Assembly (NCBI GenBank): GCA_003415625.1
Contig: PYIU01000009.1
Span: 2,542,001 to 2,606,000, forward strand
DNA: 64,000 nt
From: Aquanectria penicillioides
Taxonomy: Eukaryota > Ascomycota > Sordariomycetes > Hypocreales > Nectriaceae
Direction: 5' to 3'
Each line of letters opens with the position of its first letter. Position 1 is the first letter of the stretch. Positions 33,267 through 44,893 of the stretch are shown here, in pieces. The notes under the pieces were generated by a model that ran no database searches, had not been told where the DNA came from, and saw nothing but the letters and a program-made list of their open reading frames with translations. The position numbers and the translations under genes were made by a program.

Positions 33267-35251
33267 TTAGACGGCACCGGCCGAAATCATCTTCTTGCGG
33301 AGGTAGTTCTTGTACTCCGAGATGCTGCCATCCCACTGGCGGATGGTCTGGTTCTCGCACACCAAATCTGCTTGGCAATTTTGTCGAGCAATCTGCGAAT
33401 GTTAGATGGATTTTAAAAAAAAGAAAAAGGGGGTAGGTAGGTAGGGAACATACCGGAAGTCGTGGGACACGACAATGACACCTCCGCTAAAGGCGTTGAT
33501 GGCGTCAGCCAGACTGTCAATGGTGGGAATGTCGAGACCGTTGGTGGGCTCGTCCAGCAACAGCATGTTGGGGCCGTCAATGGCCAGCAGGGCAAAGACG
33601 ATACGCGACTTCTGACCCTCGGACAGGGTGCCCATCAGGGCGGTCTGGGAGTCGCCGGTGAGACCGTAGCGGCCGAGCTGCTGACGCCAGTACTGGTAGT
33701 CCTGGGACTTCTCCTTGTACTTGTCGCGGACGAAGTCGAGGGCGGACTTGGTCAGGTCGAGCTGCTCAGCGCTGTGCTGCGAGTACAGGCCAAGCTTCAA
33801 GTGGGTGTGGCGGGTGACGGTACCGCCGGTGGGGGAAAGCTTGCCGGTCATGAGGCGGAGCAGGGTCGACTTGCCGACACCGTTAGGACCGACCAGGGCA
33901 GTTCGGGAGTCCATGTCGAAACCGAGGTCGAGGTTGCGGTACAGGTCGTCGTCGGGGTTGCCAGAGTAGGAGAAGGTGACGTTGTCGAAGGACAGGACGG
34001 GAGGGGGCAGCTTCTCGACGTCGGCGAAGCGGAAGGTAAAGACCTTATCCTGCTCGACGGGCTGGATGAAACCGTCGGCCTCCATCTTGTCGAGGATCTT
34101 CTGACGGGACTTGGCCTGTCGAACCAGGTTGGCGTAGGTACCGGCGCTGGCGATGAACTTCTTGATGTGGGTGATTTCCTCCTGCTGCTTGTGGTAGGCC
34201 TTCATCTGGTTGGTCTCCTGCTCGGCACGGGTCTTGTGGTAAGAGTCGTAGTTACCACCATAGTACATCAGCTGCTTCTGGCGCATGTCAATCATGGTGG
34301 TGCAGACGCCGTTGAGGAAATCCATGGAGTGGGAGACGAGGACGAGGGTGCGATCCCACTTCTTGAGGTACTCCTCAAGCCACACGCAGGCCTCGAGATC
34401 CAAATGGGCAGTGGGGTCGTCCAGGAGCAGTAGCGAAGGCTTGACGAAGAGGGCCTTGGCGAGGGCCACACGCATTCTCCAGCCACCAGACATGTCCTTG
34501 GTCTTCTTGTGGATAGTCTTCTTGTTGAAGCCGAGACCGGTCAGAATCAGCGAGGCGCGGGTAGCAAAGGTGGAGGGGTCCATCTTGTCCATGTGCTGGG
34601 GCCAAGTTAGCAACATATACTGCGTGTTACGAGGGGAATGCTTACGTCGTAGAGGTCGATGAGCACAGGGCTCTCGGGGCCCTCGTCCTCGAGCAGCTGC
34701 TCGGCGAGCTTGTCGAGACGCTCCAGCTCGTTCTCGGCCTCCTTGACAACCCACTCGAGGGCACCGAGGTCGCTGGGAGGGGCACCCTCGTTCAGGAGGT
34801 AGATGTCGAGATGCTCGGGGATGGGGTACTCGCGGGCAGCGATGGCCTTGAGGAGGGTGGACTTTCCGCAACCGTTCTCACCGAGAAGACCATATCGTCG
34901 AGCGTAAGACAACTCGAGGGTGGAATCGGTGATGAGGACGCGGCCGTGGAACACCAGACTGGTACTGGTAATCTTGACGTCCTTGCTGGTGAAGGTGGAG
35001 GACAAGACACCAGTAGTGACACGGTCGGAGATGCCATGCTTGTCCATCTGCTCGGCCAGACGCTTGACTTCATCGAGCTTCTCGCCAGAGGTGGCAGGGG
35101 AATCAGTGTCGACGATGGGGTTGCCGTTGGCATCGAGCTCGACCTCCTCGGCAGCGGCGGCGGCCTTCTTGCCCTTGAGACCCTTACCCTTGAGCTTGCC
35201 CTCGGCAGCCTTCTTGGCGAGACGTTTCTCCTTGGAAGATGAGGGAGCCAT
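33267..35251 (-). CDS. ARB1: ABCF-type ATPase ARB1-like, ribosome biogenesis (one apparent frame break)
   Basis: Soluble twin-ATPase ABC protein of the ABCF class without membrane segments. Exons are 35251-34646, 34595-33454 and 33392-33267, about 624 aa. The lysine-rich N-terminus ([21 protein letters not shown]) precedes ABC domain 1 ([42 protein letters not shown]) and ABC domain 2 ([47 protein letters not shown]). In yeast ARB1 is essential and shuttles between nucleus and cytoplasm for 40S/60S maturation; the role here is inferred by family. In the last exon DKIAKQI is followed by a frame change: CAGATTTGGTGTGCG needs a fourth T (plus-strand AAA at 33364-33366) to read the conserved end [13 protein letters not shown]...YLRKKM. 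Likely an assembly slip. Confidence 0.9.
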
Positions 35252-36162
35252 GTCGAAGGATTTGATGTAGGTGACGACGAAATAAAGGACCGCGGGGTCG
35301 AAAGAACGGGAATTCGATGGTGGGGCGTAGGAAGAATCTAGCGACCCGAGTCCAAGCCAAAGGGAAAGGGGGAAATGGCCTGGAAATCACCGTTCGATGA
35401 CTGGAGAGGGAGAGGGATAGGGAAGAGAAAAGAGGCGGCAGGCAATGGAGAAAAAAAAAGAGCCAAGCAGCAACAATGAGTGGCGGTTCCAGTCCTGCCA
35501 GGCTCTCTGTGGTGGTGTTCGGAGGCAAGGCGGGGTGAATTTTCGTTGGTGGGGCACATTTTCAAAATTTTGGCAGTAATCAGGCAGCAATCTAAGGCAT
35601 CAACAAGGCAAGATGCCGCAGATGCCTGTGAAAAATCATCCATGACATATGTCGCTAAGGCGTATTTGCCTCTTTTCGCTTTTTTCAGCGCCAACTCCGT
35701 GTTTGTGTACTTCCATGTGACTGGTGTCTCTGTTGGTCTAATGGCTGGATATTTACTGGCCCCTCCCGTGGTCTTTTGTCCTGTTTTGGATGATAAATTT
35801 GTTCTGTCTCAGCGAGTGGCCCTGGCTGCTTTGACGTCATGTTCCCGAGTCTCTGATTGGCTAGTTTATTTCAGATTTTCACACCTGATTTTTGTGAATA
35901 CCTTGTTGGCTTGGACGCAATACTCGGTAAACTATCTGTACTCGCGGTAAAACAACCACCACTACAATCTATTGTATCAATTCATCGCTGTTCCCGAGAC
36001 CGTACAGTGCATTGTCGCAACGTAATGCAGTAAGCCGGCACTGCCTCATCCTTGCCGATCAAGTTGCAGCAGCTGGCATGACTCATTGGCCTTGTTGGCG
36101 AGTGATGATAGGCAGGGGGTTGCCCTGGTCGTTCGATGCGAAGCAGACGTGCGTAATTTAAT
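35252..36162. other. ARB1 promoter region
   Basis: No gene was recognised. It is the 5' side of ARB1 and contains a short A-run (about 35450) and otherwise unique sequence. Confidence 0.4.
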
Positions 36163-36169
36163 CTATTCG

Positions 36170-36809
36170 ATTGAAGTCACTATCGTGCACGGAGCCTGTT
36201 GCAGCTCTCTGGATATAAATCCTCCAGGGTTGATGTCTAGATACATGGTATTATGAAGACTCTGAGTGGAGCACAATGCTGTCTTGCTCGCCATTTCTCC
36301 TTGCTTAGGGCCGGCGTGACCTGGAGCATTCTGCTTGAGCTGAAAATGCGACTCTGCCGGCCGACTCGGGTCCACCATGCTGCCCGGTTCGGCGTTCATC
36401 GCCTTCTCAATGTCATCTACTGCCTTTGAGTAGTCCTAGTTTCCTTCATGCATGTTCTTGCTATGAGGACCATGGGGTCCCGCTGATATTAGTTGACGTA
36501 TGTCGGTGCAGCACCGTCATAGGACTGGGCAACGCCGTCAGACTTTCTAATCGTCGCCTCAGCACCTCGCGTCTGTGAACGCGTTGAAACTTGATCGGAG
36601 CCGCAAATGTTCTCGGTGCGGATGCCACGGTTTGAAGCCAATTTGCCACCCTCGTGAAGGGATTCTGTGGCAAGAGATTCAGAGATTACTCCAGCGCCTT
36701 CTTGGGCAATAAGCCTTCTGGCCGGGGTCGACCTGGAACTGATTAGTCGAAGAACACTCCACAACGCGATGCTTGCCTTGGTGCCAGCGTTAGGAGCTTT
36801 AGCAAACAT
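36170..36809 (-). CDS. Small conserved-looking protein, possibly interrupted
   Basis: A frame from ATG 36809 encodes MFAKAPNAGTKASIALWSVL followed by RRLIAQEGAGVISESLATES and GGKLASNR, compatible with small fungal proteins of unknown function that I recall only loosely. A second coding-looking segment lies downstream in another frame: HGPHSKNMHEGN, a TAG at about 36434, then DYSKAVDDIEKAMNAEPGS and DPSRPAESHFQLKQNAPGHA to about 36180. Either an intron ending at ...AACTAG|GAC joins them (no strong donor is seen) or the gene is broken by a frame change and a stop. No membrane segment or catalytic motif. Low certainty on structure, moderate that something was coding here. Confidence 0.4.
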
Positions 36810-37893
36810 TCTAACGTGGTTTCAATATTAACAGTGGTTGAATTGTAACCCTCGTAACGCAACAATCGGATTGATATAGACTAGTTTCCATGACATCATG
36901 GGTGCGACGTTGACATCTTGATAGCACGGTTAGATCATATATTGCCTCCAAGATGGTTCAATACTGAGGAATCACATCTATGACGGCCAAACTCGTTGAA
37001 GCCTCAATATGCCTACCATGACGAATTACCATCTCTTCCCGCAGCTTGCCTGGTCAAGGCGGTCCCGCAATGCGCATGCCAACGTCGATTCCGAAATCTT
37101 TCCCACAATTCTTCCGAATAATCTCAAGCCTTCAACCCTGATCCTCGTCATGGAAGTCGTGGCTGGTTCGAGAAACATTCGATGGCTGTGCAGAGGCATA
37201 GCCGCCAACTGTCGAAACAAAGTGACACCTCGAGCCAATGATTGAACCCAAGCGTTTCATGCATTTGCTAACCGCTAGCGGCCGCGTGGTCTCAGCACCG
37301 CCATAGTTGAGGCGGCTCTACTCAACGGATGCGGACAGTTGCTTGAGTTTCGCTCATCACAGATCATAATTCCTAACATCATAGATAACCTTATCCGCGA
37401 GTTTTCGCATGCAAAGCTCGTGGCACGCTTCAATCATCTCGGCAGTGTGTGCCGCTCGCAGGGTTGTCGTCTTGGCGGACAACTGTCATTGCTGGGACCA
37501 GCAACTGGGACCACTTCTGCCCTACGTCCCCAGACCAGCTGAAAGCTGTTGATCCTCTCTGCCGCTTGGACTTCAAACCCACTGATCTAGTGTGAGCTGG
37601 CAACACAGCCATGCTTCATTTCTTGAAATTCATCTAAATGCCTTCGTAAGTTGGCTGCCGGTTTGCCGAAGCGGCTTGGGATGATGCCCTTTGGTAACAG
37701 ATTCGTCCTCACTTGGGCACGGGGCAAACCTCAAACGCCAAGATTCAGCCTCGCAGAACGGGTAGATGGTGGCATGGCCTTGGTGGTGACGACGACGATT
37801 CAATGGCCGGGATGCTTCCCGCCTCACACGTAGCTTCATATATGACCGAGTCAGACGCTATCACGGCTTGATCAATTGCAAACTCAAACCAAT
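36810..37893. other. Gene-free region
   Basis: Only short frames lacking family features on either strand. Nothing supportable. Confidence 0.4.
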
Positions 37894-39040
37894 ATGGCCA
37901 AAGAAAACAACTCAATTTTAAGGAACCGTCGGCCTTCAAGGCTGAACAAACCACGAACTAGTCGATGGATCAAGGCATTGGTGATCCTTTCATTGGTGTT
38001 TGGGACGCTTCATGGGCCAAGCCTTGTCCAAACGCACCGAGAGGCGTTGCGGGCCAAGTTCACACCGACAACGTTTGAGCATCTGACGCCAAGCGAGAGG
38101 GAAAGCCTCGGGAAGCCGCGCTGGAACTGGGATGAAACAGAAACACAACAGGCCAATGGCTCCCTGTACTCCAGAGAAGATGCTTGGGCTCATCGCCATG
38201 AGTGGAAACTCCTCGGATCCGGTGCCGAGGGCAGGGCCTTTACCTACAGCGGCAAGGGGAAAATCGCCAAAGTGGCACTTTGTGACTGAGCTGCTTCCGG
38301 GTAACCTGTTCAACCTGGCGGAGCACGTGCGCAGCTTTGAGCACGCCTACACCGCGAGCGAGCTGGACGAGCTGTTCCGCCCGTCGATGGAGCACTTGCT
38401 CCGGGCGCTCGAGAAGATGCACTCGCGATACGGCCTGTGCCACGATGACATCAAGCCGGAAAACATCTTTCTCATGGAGCCGGAGACGCTGAGGACTGTT
38501 GGAAGCGACATGGAGGGGTCAAAGAACTGGATCCTTGCAGACATGGGCAACGTGCGGGAAGTCGGCCATCCGTACCACACGTCGATCCTTTGGCCAATGG
38601 TAGAGGGCCAGTTTGTCGACTGTCGCACCAACGATGTCATGAGAATCGTCAAGTCGTACATGCTATTTTTGAGAGCAGCCGTCGACAATGTAGCTGCGTT
38701 TGATGTGCAGTTTTACAGGGCCCGCGAGCCGTGGGCGCAGCTGTTTTGGAATACCTGGGACGCCGTGCATGCTCAGCAGGCCGTGTCGACCTCGTCAACC
38801 CTGCTCCTGTCGAACAAGCTAGGCCCGGAAGGTAGGGGACCGCAGGAGTATACGCCCAGAGCGGTCGGTCTTTGGAACCCGCTGTCCCGGATCGTCATTA
38901 GTCGTGAGTACATGGTCGGATTCGCCGTTGGAGATTTGCTCAAGCTCACTGCGCCAGATGGACTTGCGCGTGTCTGGGGATTGACTGGGGTATTTGGTGT
39001 TCCGGTCGGGAGTTGCGAAGGATTTGGGAAGGATGACTAG
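37894..39040 (+). pseudogene. Kinase-like protein gene with missing N-lobe
   Basis: Begins MAKENNSILRNRRPSRLNK and a single membrane-anchor segment (ALVILSLVFGTLHGPSLV, about residues 30-47). It then has a luminal/extracellular stretch and the start of a protein-kinase fold, KLLGSGAEGRAFTYSGKG (glycine-rich loop). The sequence then jumps to KWHFVTELLPGNLFNLAEHV in another frame, followed by C-lobe features: LCHDDIKPENIF (catalytic loop, HDD for HRD) and WILADMGNVREVG (metal site, DMG for DFG). The VAIK-lysine strand and helix C, roughly 80-100 residues, are absent. The join therefore looks like an internal deletion plus frame change at about 38250-38275, not a simple one-base slip. Kinase activity is not expected. 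The start is the first ATG of the frame. Confidence 0.65.
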
Positions 39041-41548
39041 ATACCCTATAGAAGACCATCGTTGACGACTCACATGCTTCGGTGGTGTTATGCCTCACTG
39101 AATAGAACTATTATACTGCATCTAACAAGAATATGAATGGCAAGCATTGTGATCAGCGAGTGCTCGGCGTGAATCGCCACGGCTGCGCCGGATATCACGG
39201 GGCTCAGGCGCATGATCGGCGCTGGAGTCATCCGACCGTCGGATCCGTAAGCACAAACGCAACGAGAATGGCCATGAATAGTCAGTTGTTGACTGCGCAT
39301 ATAAAATTGAGCCTACATATATGATAGCAAGGCCAACAGTTTAGGTTATTCATACAACATCATGACAGAACTCGTCTATCACAACGGACATTACCACCGG
39401 GTCGAGACTCGACACCGGCATCGACACGGCCACCAAGGCCTGTGGCAGAAAACGTACGAACTGTGGGACCAGGTGCTGTATGGCATTGGCAGCATCTACT
39501 ACAAGATTCGAGCATGACGAGACGCAAATTCGCATCGGTATGTGTGAACCAGCATGGCGATCCCGATCAAGGACAGGCAAGAGGCCGCCACCAAGCCACG
39601 GCAAAGAGAATTCCCCGAGAACGAGATGGATCGCAGATGGGTCAATGACATGGCTGCTCCAGTGACGTGCAGCTGTTGTCTGCACATCGCCAACTCCGAA
39701 ACTCGGCCCAGTGCACCCAGCGCAATGCACGGTGGTTCTCAAATCGCCACCCACCAGCGCGTTTGATGTTCATTGCCATAATATTGAACAGCGAGGTGAA
39801 GCAGGCCAAGAGACCCGCCCAAGGATGCGAAAAGGATGGGCGAGATGCAAGGAAGCAGCATGGACGGAAATAGAGGGACTCGATGTGGGCTGACGCAGAA
39901 TTGGACAATCTCGATGGTGTTTGGCACGCGTCAGCTCGAAATACGTACATGGCCTGGCCAGCCCATGCCCTATGCTAGCGGTAATTAGAGTGTCATTTTT
40001 ATTTTGTTTCTTATTCTTAAAAACAGGAGCAAAGGCAATAGAAATAAAGCCATCGGGCTAGTTTAGACCACATGCAAATCGCCACATTGCATCTGGACAT
40101 TTGTTGCTAACAGAAACAAAGGGAGATGAGATTGCCCGTCGTGGTGTTGGCCTCGCCTAGTCTCATGAATTAATCTCGAGGTTGGGGTTAATAGTCAGTG
40201 AAAGATTTCGTTCGCTCTACCGGAGAATGAACCAAGGACGTTTGTATTAAAGCAAGGGTCGCCGAAACCTCCAACCTCGTATCCAACCCACCCTAGCCAT
40301 CTCCTCACCGAGGGAGGCCTGGGGCACTGGATTCTAGGGCATCTCGCCCAACTGTAGCAAGATGATGGCCGCTGATCCAGGCCGCGCGTGGCCAAGATGA
40401 GCCAAGCTGCCAAGGACTGATGAATTCCTGCATGGCTCCATGGGCTTCGTCATCTTAGAGACATCAAATCCCCTGGACATGGCCGCCAAGGACCGAGATT
40501 CGGTGGAGATTATCCCCTATTTCAGGCTGGATCATCGACAGCGGTGACTGGACAGTGTGAGCCAGTGGTCTCGGTCGCTGTGGGGGATCGTGGGCGACCG
40601 TGGTTGCCGCCAGGCGTTAGCGTGACAGTAACGCAGGAGCAGCGAAATCGCTAGACCTTGCGGTAGTGCAGCCACGCTGCCTGCTAAGCAAAGGCTCATG
40701 TGACAGTGCCCTTCTGAGAAATCTGCACGGTACCACCGGCCCTCCGAGATGAACGCCGCGGATCCCGGGCACTCATTGGCCACTGCCGCCCGCTCATGTT
40801 CCCAAACAAGCTTCCCATCGGGGGTGCTGCGCCTCTGGACCGACAAGGACCAGCCCCCCAAATGGCCAAAACGGGCCACTCAAAAGGCCTAGCTGCCACA
40901 CACTGTATGCTCAGGAGCGCGACTGCGAACCGGCTCCGGTACGTACCGCCCGGGGCTCTGTCGCAGAGGCCCAGGGACGAACGGAGCCTAGCTCGGGCTG
41001 TCCAGGGGGAAGGCCACAGGCGTTATTGGATGGTGGCTCTCCCCTGAGGCTTCTGGAGCTTCTGTGGCCGTTGGCCCCTGTTGGCGCCCCCTGTGAGTCC
41101 ATTTCCTTCTACGGGATCGCCTCCACTGGGGAGCCACTGAAGCCGCTGGGGGGGCGTCTCCATTGGGAAGGAACCGGGGGTGTCGCCTTGGGTTGTGCTC
41201 ACACAAAGCCAAAGCCAACGCCGCCCGAACATCCCTCACCCGTTTTCTCTCCTCGTCTTCGAACCATTCGCCTCGTTGCAACCTTCACGTCCTTCTTTAG
41301 CTGACCCGTTTCTTTTGCTGTGATTGACCTCGACCGAGGCTGATTGCATCTTTTTTCTTCCTGACACTCGTTCCCTTGACCATCCAATTTTCCCGACGAC
41401 CCGAAGAAGGGAGCTCGCAGCATTCCAGCTCCTTGCTTCGTCGACAAACCCCTTGCGCTGAACATCATCTCGTCCAGCGCTTGATTCTCCCACCTTCTTA
41501 CCCTTTCATACGCTCCTTTCCAGTCCGTCCGACGCAAATAATCAAACA
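39041..41548. other. Long upstream region of the glucanosyltransferase gene
   Basis: About 2.5 kb without a convincing gene. The last 300 bp before the glucanosyltransferase ATG are pyrimidine-rich, a usual promoter/5'-leader feature of highly expressed fungal genes. Confidence 0.45.
39362..39517 (+). CDS. Small His-rich open frame (51 aa), uncertain
   Basis: ATG to TGA encodes MTELVYHNGHYHRVETRHRH, then a Gly/His stretch and LWDQVLYGIGSIYYKIRA. Clustered histidines could bind metal, but no family is recognised and the frame may be chance. Confidence 0.2.
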   Translation: MTELVYHNGHYHRVETRHRHRHGHQGLWQKTYELWDQVLYGIGSIYYKIRA

Positions 41549-43210
41549 ATGAAGTTCTCTACCGCTCTTACCGTGGCCGCGGCCACCACCGCCCACGCCT
41601 CGCTGCAGCCCATCGTCATGAAGGTTCGTTCTGGCGCACGCCTTTGCCAATTGCATCACATAAACCTGACCATCAATCCAGGGCAGCAAGTTGTTCTACA
41701 AGAACGGCACCCAGTTCTTCATGAAGGGCATTGCTTACCAGCAGGACTCCTCCGCCGCCGGTGGTTCCACCAGCAGCAGCTCCTACACTGACCCCCTCGC
41801 CGATGAGGACGCTTGCAAGCGTGACGTTCCTCTCATGGCCCAGCTCGGCACCAACGTGATCCGAACCTACGCCATCAACCCCAACAAGAGCCACACTGCT
41901 TGTATGAAGCTTCTCGACGACGCTGGCATCTACGTCATCTCCGATCTGTCCGAGCCCAACACCTCCATCAACCGTGACGACCCCTCTTGGGACACCACCC
42001 TCTTCGCCCGCTACAAGGGCGTCGTCGACGAGCTGGCCCAGTACACCAACGTCATCGGTTTCTTCGCCGGCAACGAGGTCTCCAACAACAAGACCAACAC
42101 CCCAGCCTCCGCCTACGTCAAGGCTGCCGTTCGCGACACCAAGACCTACATCTCCAAGAACAAGGACCGCTGGCTGGGTGTTGGCTACGCCGCCAACGAT
42201 GATGTTGATATCCGTGACCCCATTTCCGCCTACTTCAACTGCGGAACTGACGCCGAGCGCATCGACTACTGGGGCTACAACATCTACTCGTGGTGCGGCG
42301 AGAGCACCATGCAGAAGTCCGGATACTCCGACCACGTCAAGTACTTCAAGAACTACTCCGTCCCCGTCTTCTTCGCCGAGTACGGCTGCAACACCCCCGA
42401 TGGTGCCGCCGGCCGTATCTTCCAGGAGACCACCGCCCTTTACAGCAACGACATGACCGGCGTCTTCAGCGGCGGCATCGTCTACATGTATTTCCAGGAG
42501 GAGAACGACTACGGCCTGGTCAAGGTCAGCAACGGCAAGGCCTCCAAGCTTAAGGACTTTGATGCCCTCAAGACCAAGGTTGCTGCCGCCACACCCTCTG
42601 GTGTCGAGTCTGCCTCCTACACCCCTACCGCCTCTGCTGCTTCTTGCCCCTCCGTTGCCGGCAGCTGGCAGGCCAACAAGGTCCTCCCCCCCACCCCGAT
42701 GAGTCGCTCTGCTCGTGCATGTACAACTCTCGTGGCTGCGTTCCCGCCAGCGGCCTCGCTTCCAAGGACTACGGCACCATCTTCAGCTACATCTGCGGCA
42801 AGAAGGCCTCTCTCTGCGCCGGCATCAACGGAAACGCCACCACCGGTGTGTACGGCGCCTACAGCATGTGCAGCCAGAAGCAGAAGCTCGCCTACGTCCT
42901 CGACGCCTACTACAAGGACCAGAGCTCGGCCTCCTCCGCCTGCGACTTCAACGGTGATGCCAGCACCCAGTCTGCCTCTACCGAGTCTTCTTGCAAGTCT
43001 GCTCTTGCTTCTGCCAGCACCGTCAACGCCATCGCTGCCACCGCCACTGCTGGCTCCAGCACCGGCTCCAGCTCCAGCTCCACCTCGTCCAGCGGCAACT
43101 TCGGCAACCCCGCTGCTGGCATCGGCCGCCTCTTCTCCGTTGGCGACTTTGCCATTGGCGCCTACCTGGTCGCCGCCGCTGGTGTCGGTGCCGGTATGAT
43201 TCTTCTGTAA
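41549..43210 (+). CDS. GPI-anchored 1,3-beta-glucanosyltransferase, GH72 + X8 (one apparent frame break)
   Basis: GAS/GEL-type cell-wall enzyme that splits and re-links beta-1,3-glucan chains at the outer plasma membrane. Exons are 41549-41623 and 41682-43210; the intron follows the signal peptide (MKFSTALTVAAATTAHA). The GH72 domain shows GSKLFYKNGTQFFMKGIAYQ at its start, the two catalytic glutamates in FFAGNEVSNN and VFFAEYGCNT, and family sequence to YMYFQEENDYGLV. The Cys-rich X8/CBM43 module follows (CPSVAGSWQANKVLPP...ESLCSCMYNSRGCVP...YGAYSMCSQKQKLAYVLDAYY). A Ser-rich stalk and a hydrophobic tail (AIGAYLVAAAGVGAGMILL) fit a GPI signal. The frame must gain one C in the run 42694-42697 to pass from LPPTP to DESLC, giving about 534 aa. 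Probably a base-call slip. Confidence 0.9.
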
Positions 43211-44893
43211 ATAGGGAATATACGGGTGGATTGAACGTGGATCGCGTCATGTTCTGCTGATACTTGCTCATTTGGATCGCGTTTTGATTTCTTGTATCAA
43301 GCATCGCAGGTGTTTGCATGGCTTGTTGTGCGATTAGAACGAGGTAGACTACGTTTTAATGCCACTTTCAGGGTGGGCACATGGCATTCCGTCTTTTATT
43401 TTGTGTCTCAGGGTGCTGACAAAATGTCTGGATATGATTGTGGTTTCTTTGGTTACGCTATACTATTAAAACTAATCTTCAATACTCGTCTGTGCCATGT
43501 AGCCTGTAGGATTGTACCCGATGACGGACCGATATTCGCTTGAGTAGAGACGTGGAATTGAGCCACAGGCCAAGCCAGATCTGTAGTGAGTTGGTGATTC
43601 GATCGTAGAGAAAGCTTACCTTGAGCGGATGGTCTATGTAGGAGGAGGTTGGTCATGATCTTGTCTCCACTATATCCAAACCAGGCTGGTCGAAGGTATC
43701 TACGTGGAGCAAAGTTGCTAGGACGACCGGTGACCGTACCGAAGCGACTTGCTGGCAATATACTCTTCTAGTCTGGGCGCCAGACAAGCTTCGCTCGACT
43801 TTCGCAAGGCCTGCATCTCAAATCGGATCCTCCGCTATTGTATGCTGAGCGAGTCGCGCTTGATATAGTCGTAGGCGTCGTCCACTGGACGCGTGACCAT
43901 TATATCCAGTTGATGAGATATCTGGTCAATCAGCATGATCTTCTGGGTAATCCAAAGCCGCATTGTCTACCACGCTGGGTATATCAAATGCATTCCAGTT
44001 GTGATGCCATACCGTCAACTAGAACACGATTTGGCTCCATCAACCAGCCCCCATTCGAAGAGGACTCTGAGCCAGGGAATAATATTCGTTGGGTATCCTA
44101 GTTCTAGGTTGACTCTTGACGTCCTAGCTTACCCTTGATTCTTTTGATCCGGTTGGATTGCAGGATGCGTTGCCCCAATATCTGAAGGAATGCCGGGATT
44201 GGGCGTGAGTCTATGATGTCTCATACTCCACCGATGAATAAGTGAGGCCTAATTGGGCCAAGTTAACGTTGGCAATCATGGTGTTGGTGCATCGCCACCA
44301 GCAGATCGCACTCTTTAGATGCATAGAGCACGTGTTTGGCATCATGATCAACCGCGAACCTTTCTCCTTGCATCAAAATGAATCGAAACCCTCTCCAATT
44401 CACAAAATCTATCACCGCATTAAAGCTTGCCAAATCCATCTCCGTCGACACGCAAATTCGCCGAGCCTTCGCCATGAATCGCTCCAGCGACACGACCAAG
44501 GCCGAGCAAGACAAGGCAGCGTGCCCAGAATGCGGCAACGCAGAAGGCCATGCGCTTCTCTGTTCAAAATCTCCCTATCGAAACCGAAACTGCTGGGTAA
44601 ATCCGCTCCAAAAGCCCAGACGGACGGGAAGGGAGGACCAGACAGACAAGACAGACGGGACAAACAAGCCAGAACAGAAATAGGCCGGCGGAAAAGAATG
44701 TGAGACAGCCGTGGGAGTTATTTGATCGACTTGGACTTATCTAGCCGCCATGATTGACCAAATTGAATACGGTATCAGTCAGGGGAGTGATTGAGTTTGA
44801 TGATGCTTCAACCCTACATCTCGCACAACTTTCATTCTGATATTAGTCCTGAATACAAATATCCTCCTGCCACTGCCTGTCTATCGTGACAAA
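43211..44893. other. Gene-free region
   Basis: About 1.7 kb between glucanosyltransferase and amino-acid permease. Only short frames; none shows family features. Confidence 0.45.

Noticed and set aside
33462..34433. Plus-strand 323-aa frame opposite ARB1
   Set aside because: Antisense shadow of the ABC domains.
37026..37238. Minus-strand frame with LRLFGRIVGKISESTLACAL
   Set aside because: All three frames here look mildly protein-like but none links to a splice site or a known family.
44242..44703. Open frames between glucanosyltransferase and permease, including a CPEC-like Cys pattern
   Set aside because: Short, biased to Lys/Arg/Asp, no intron signals or recognised fold.
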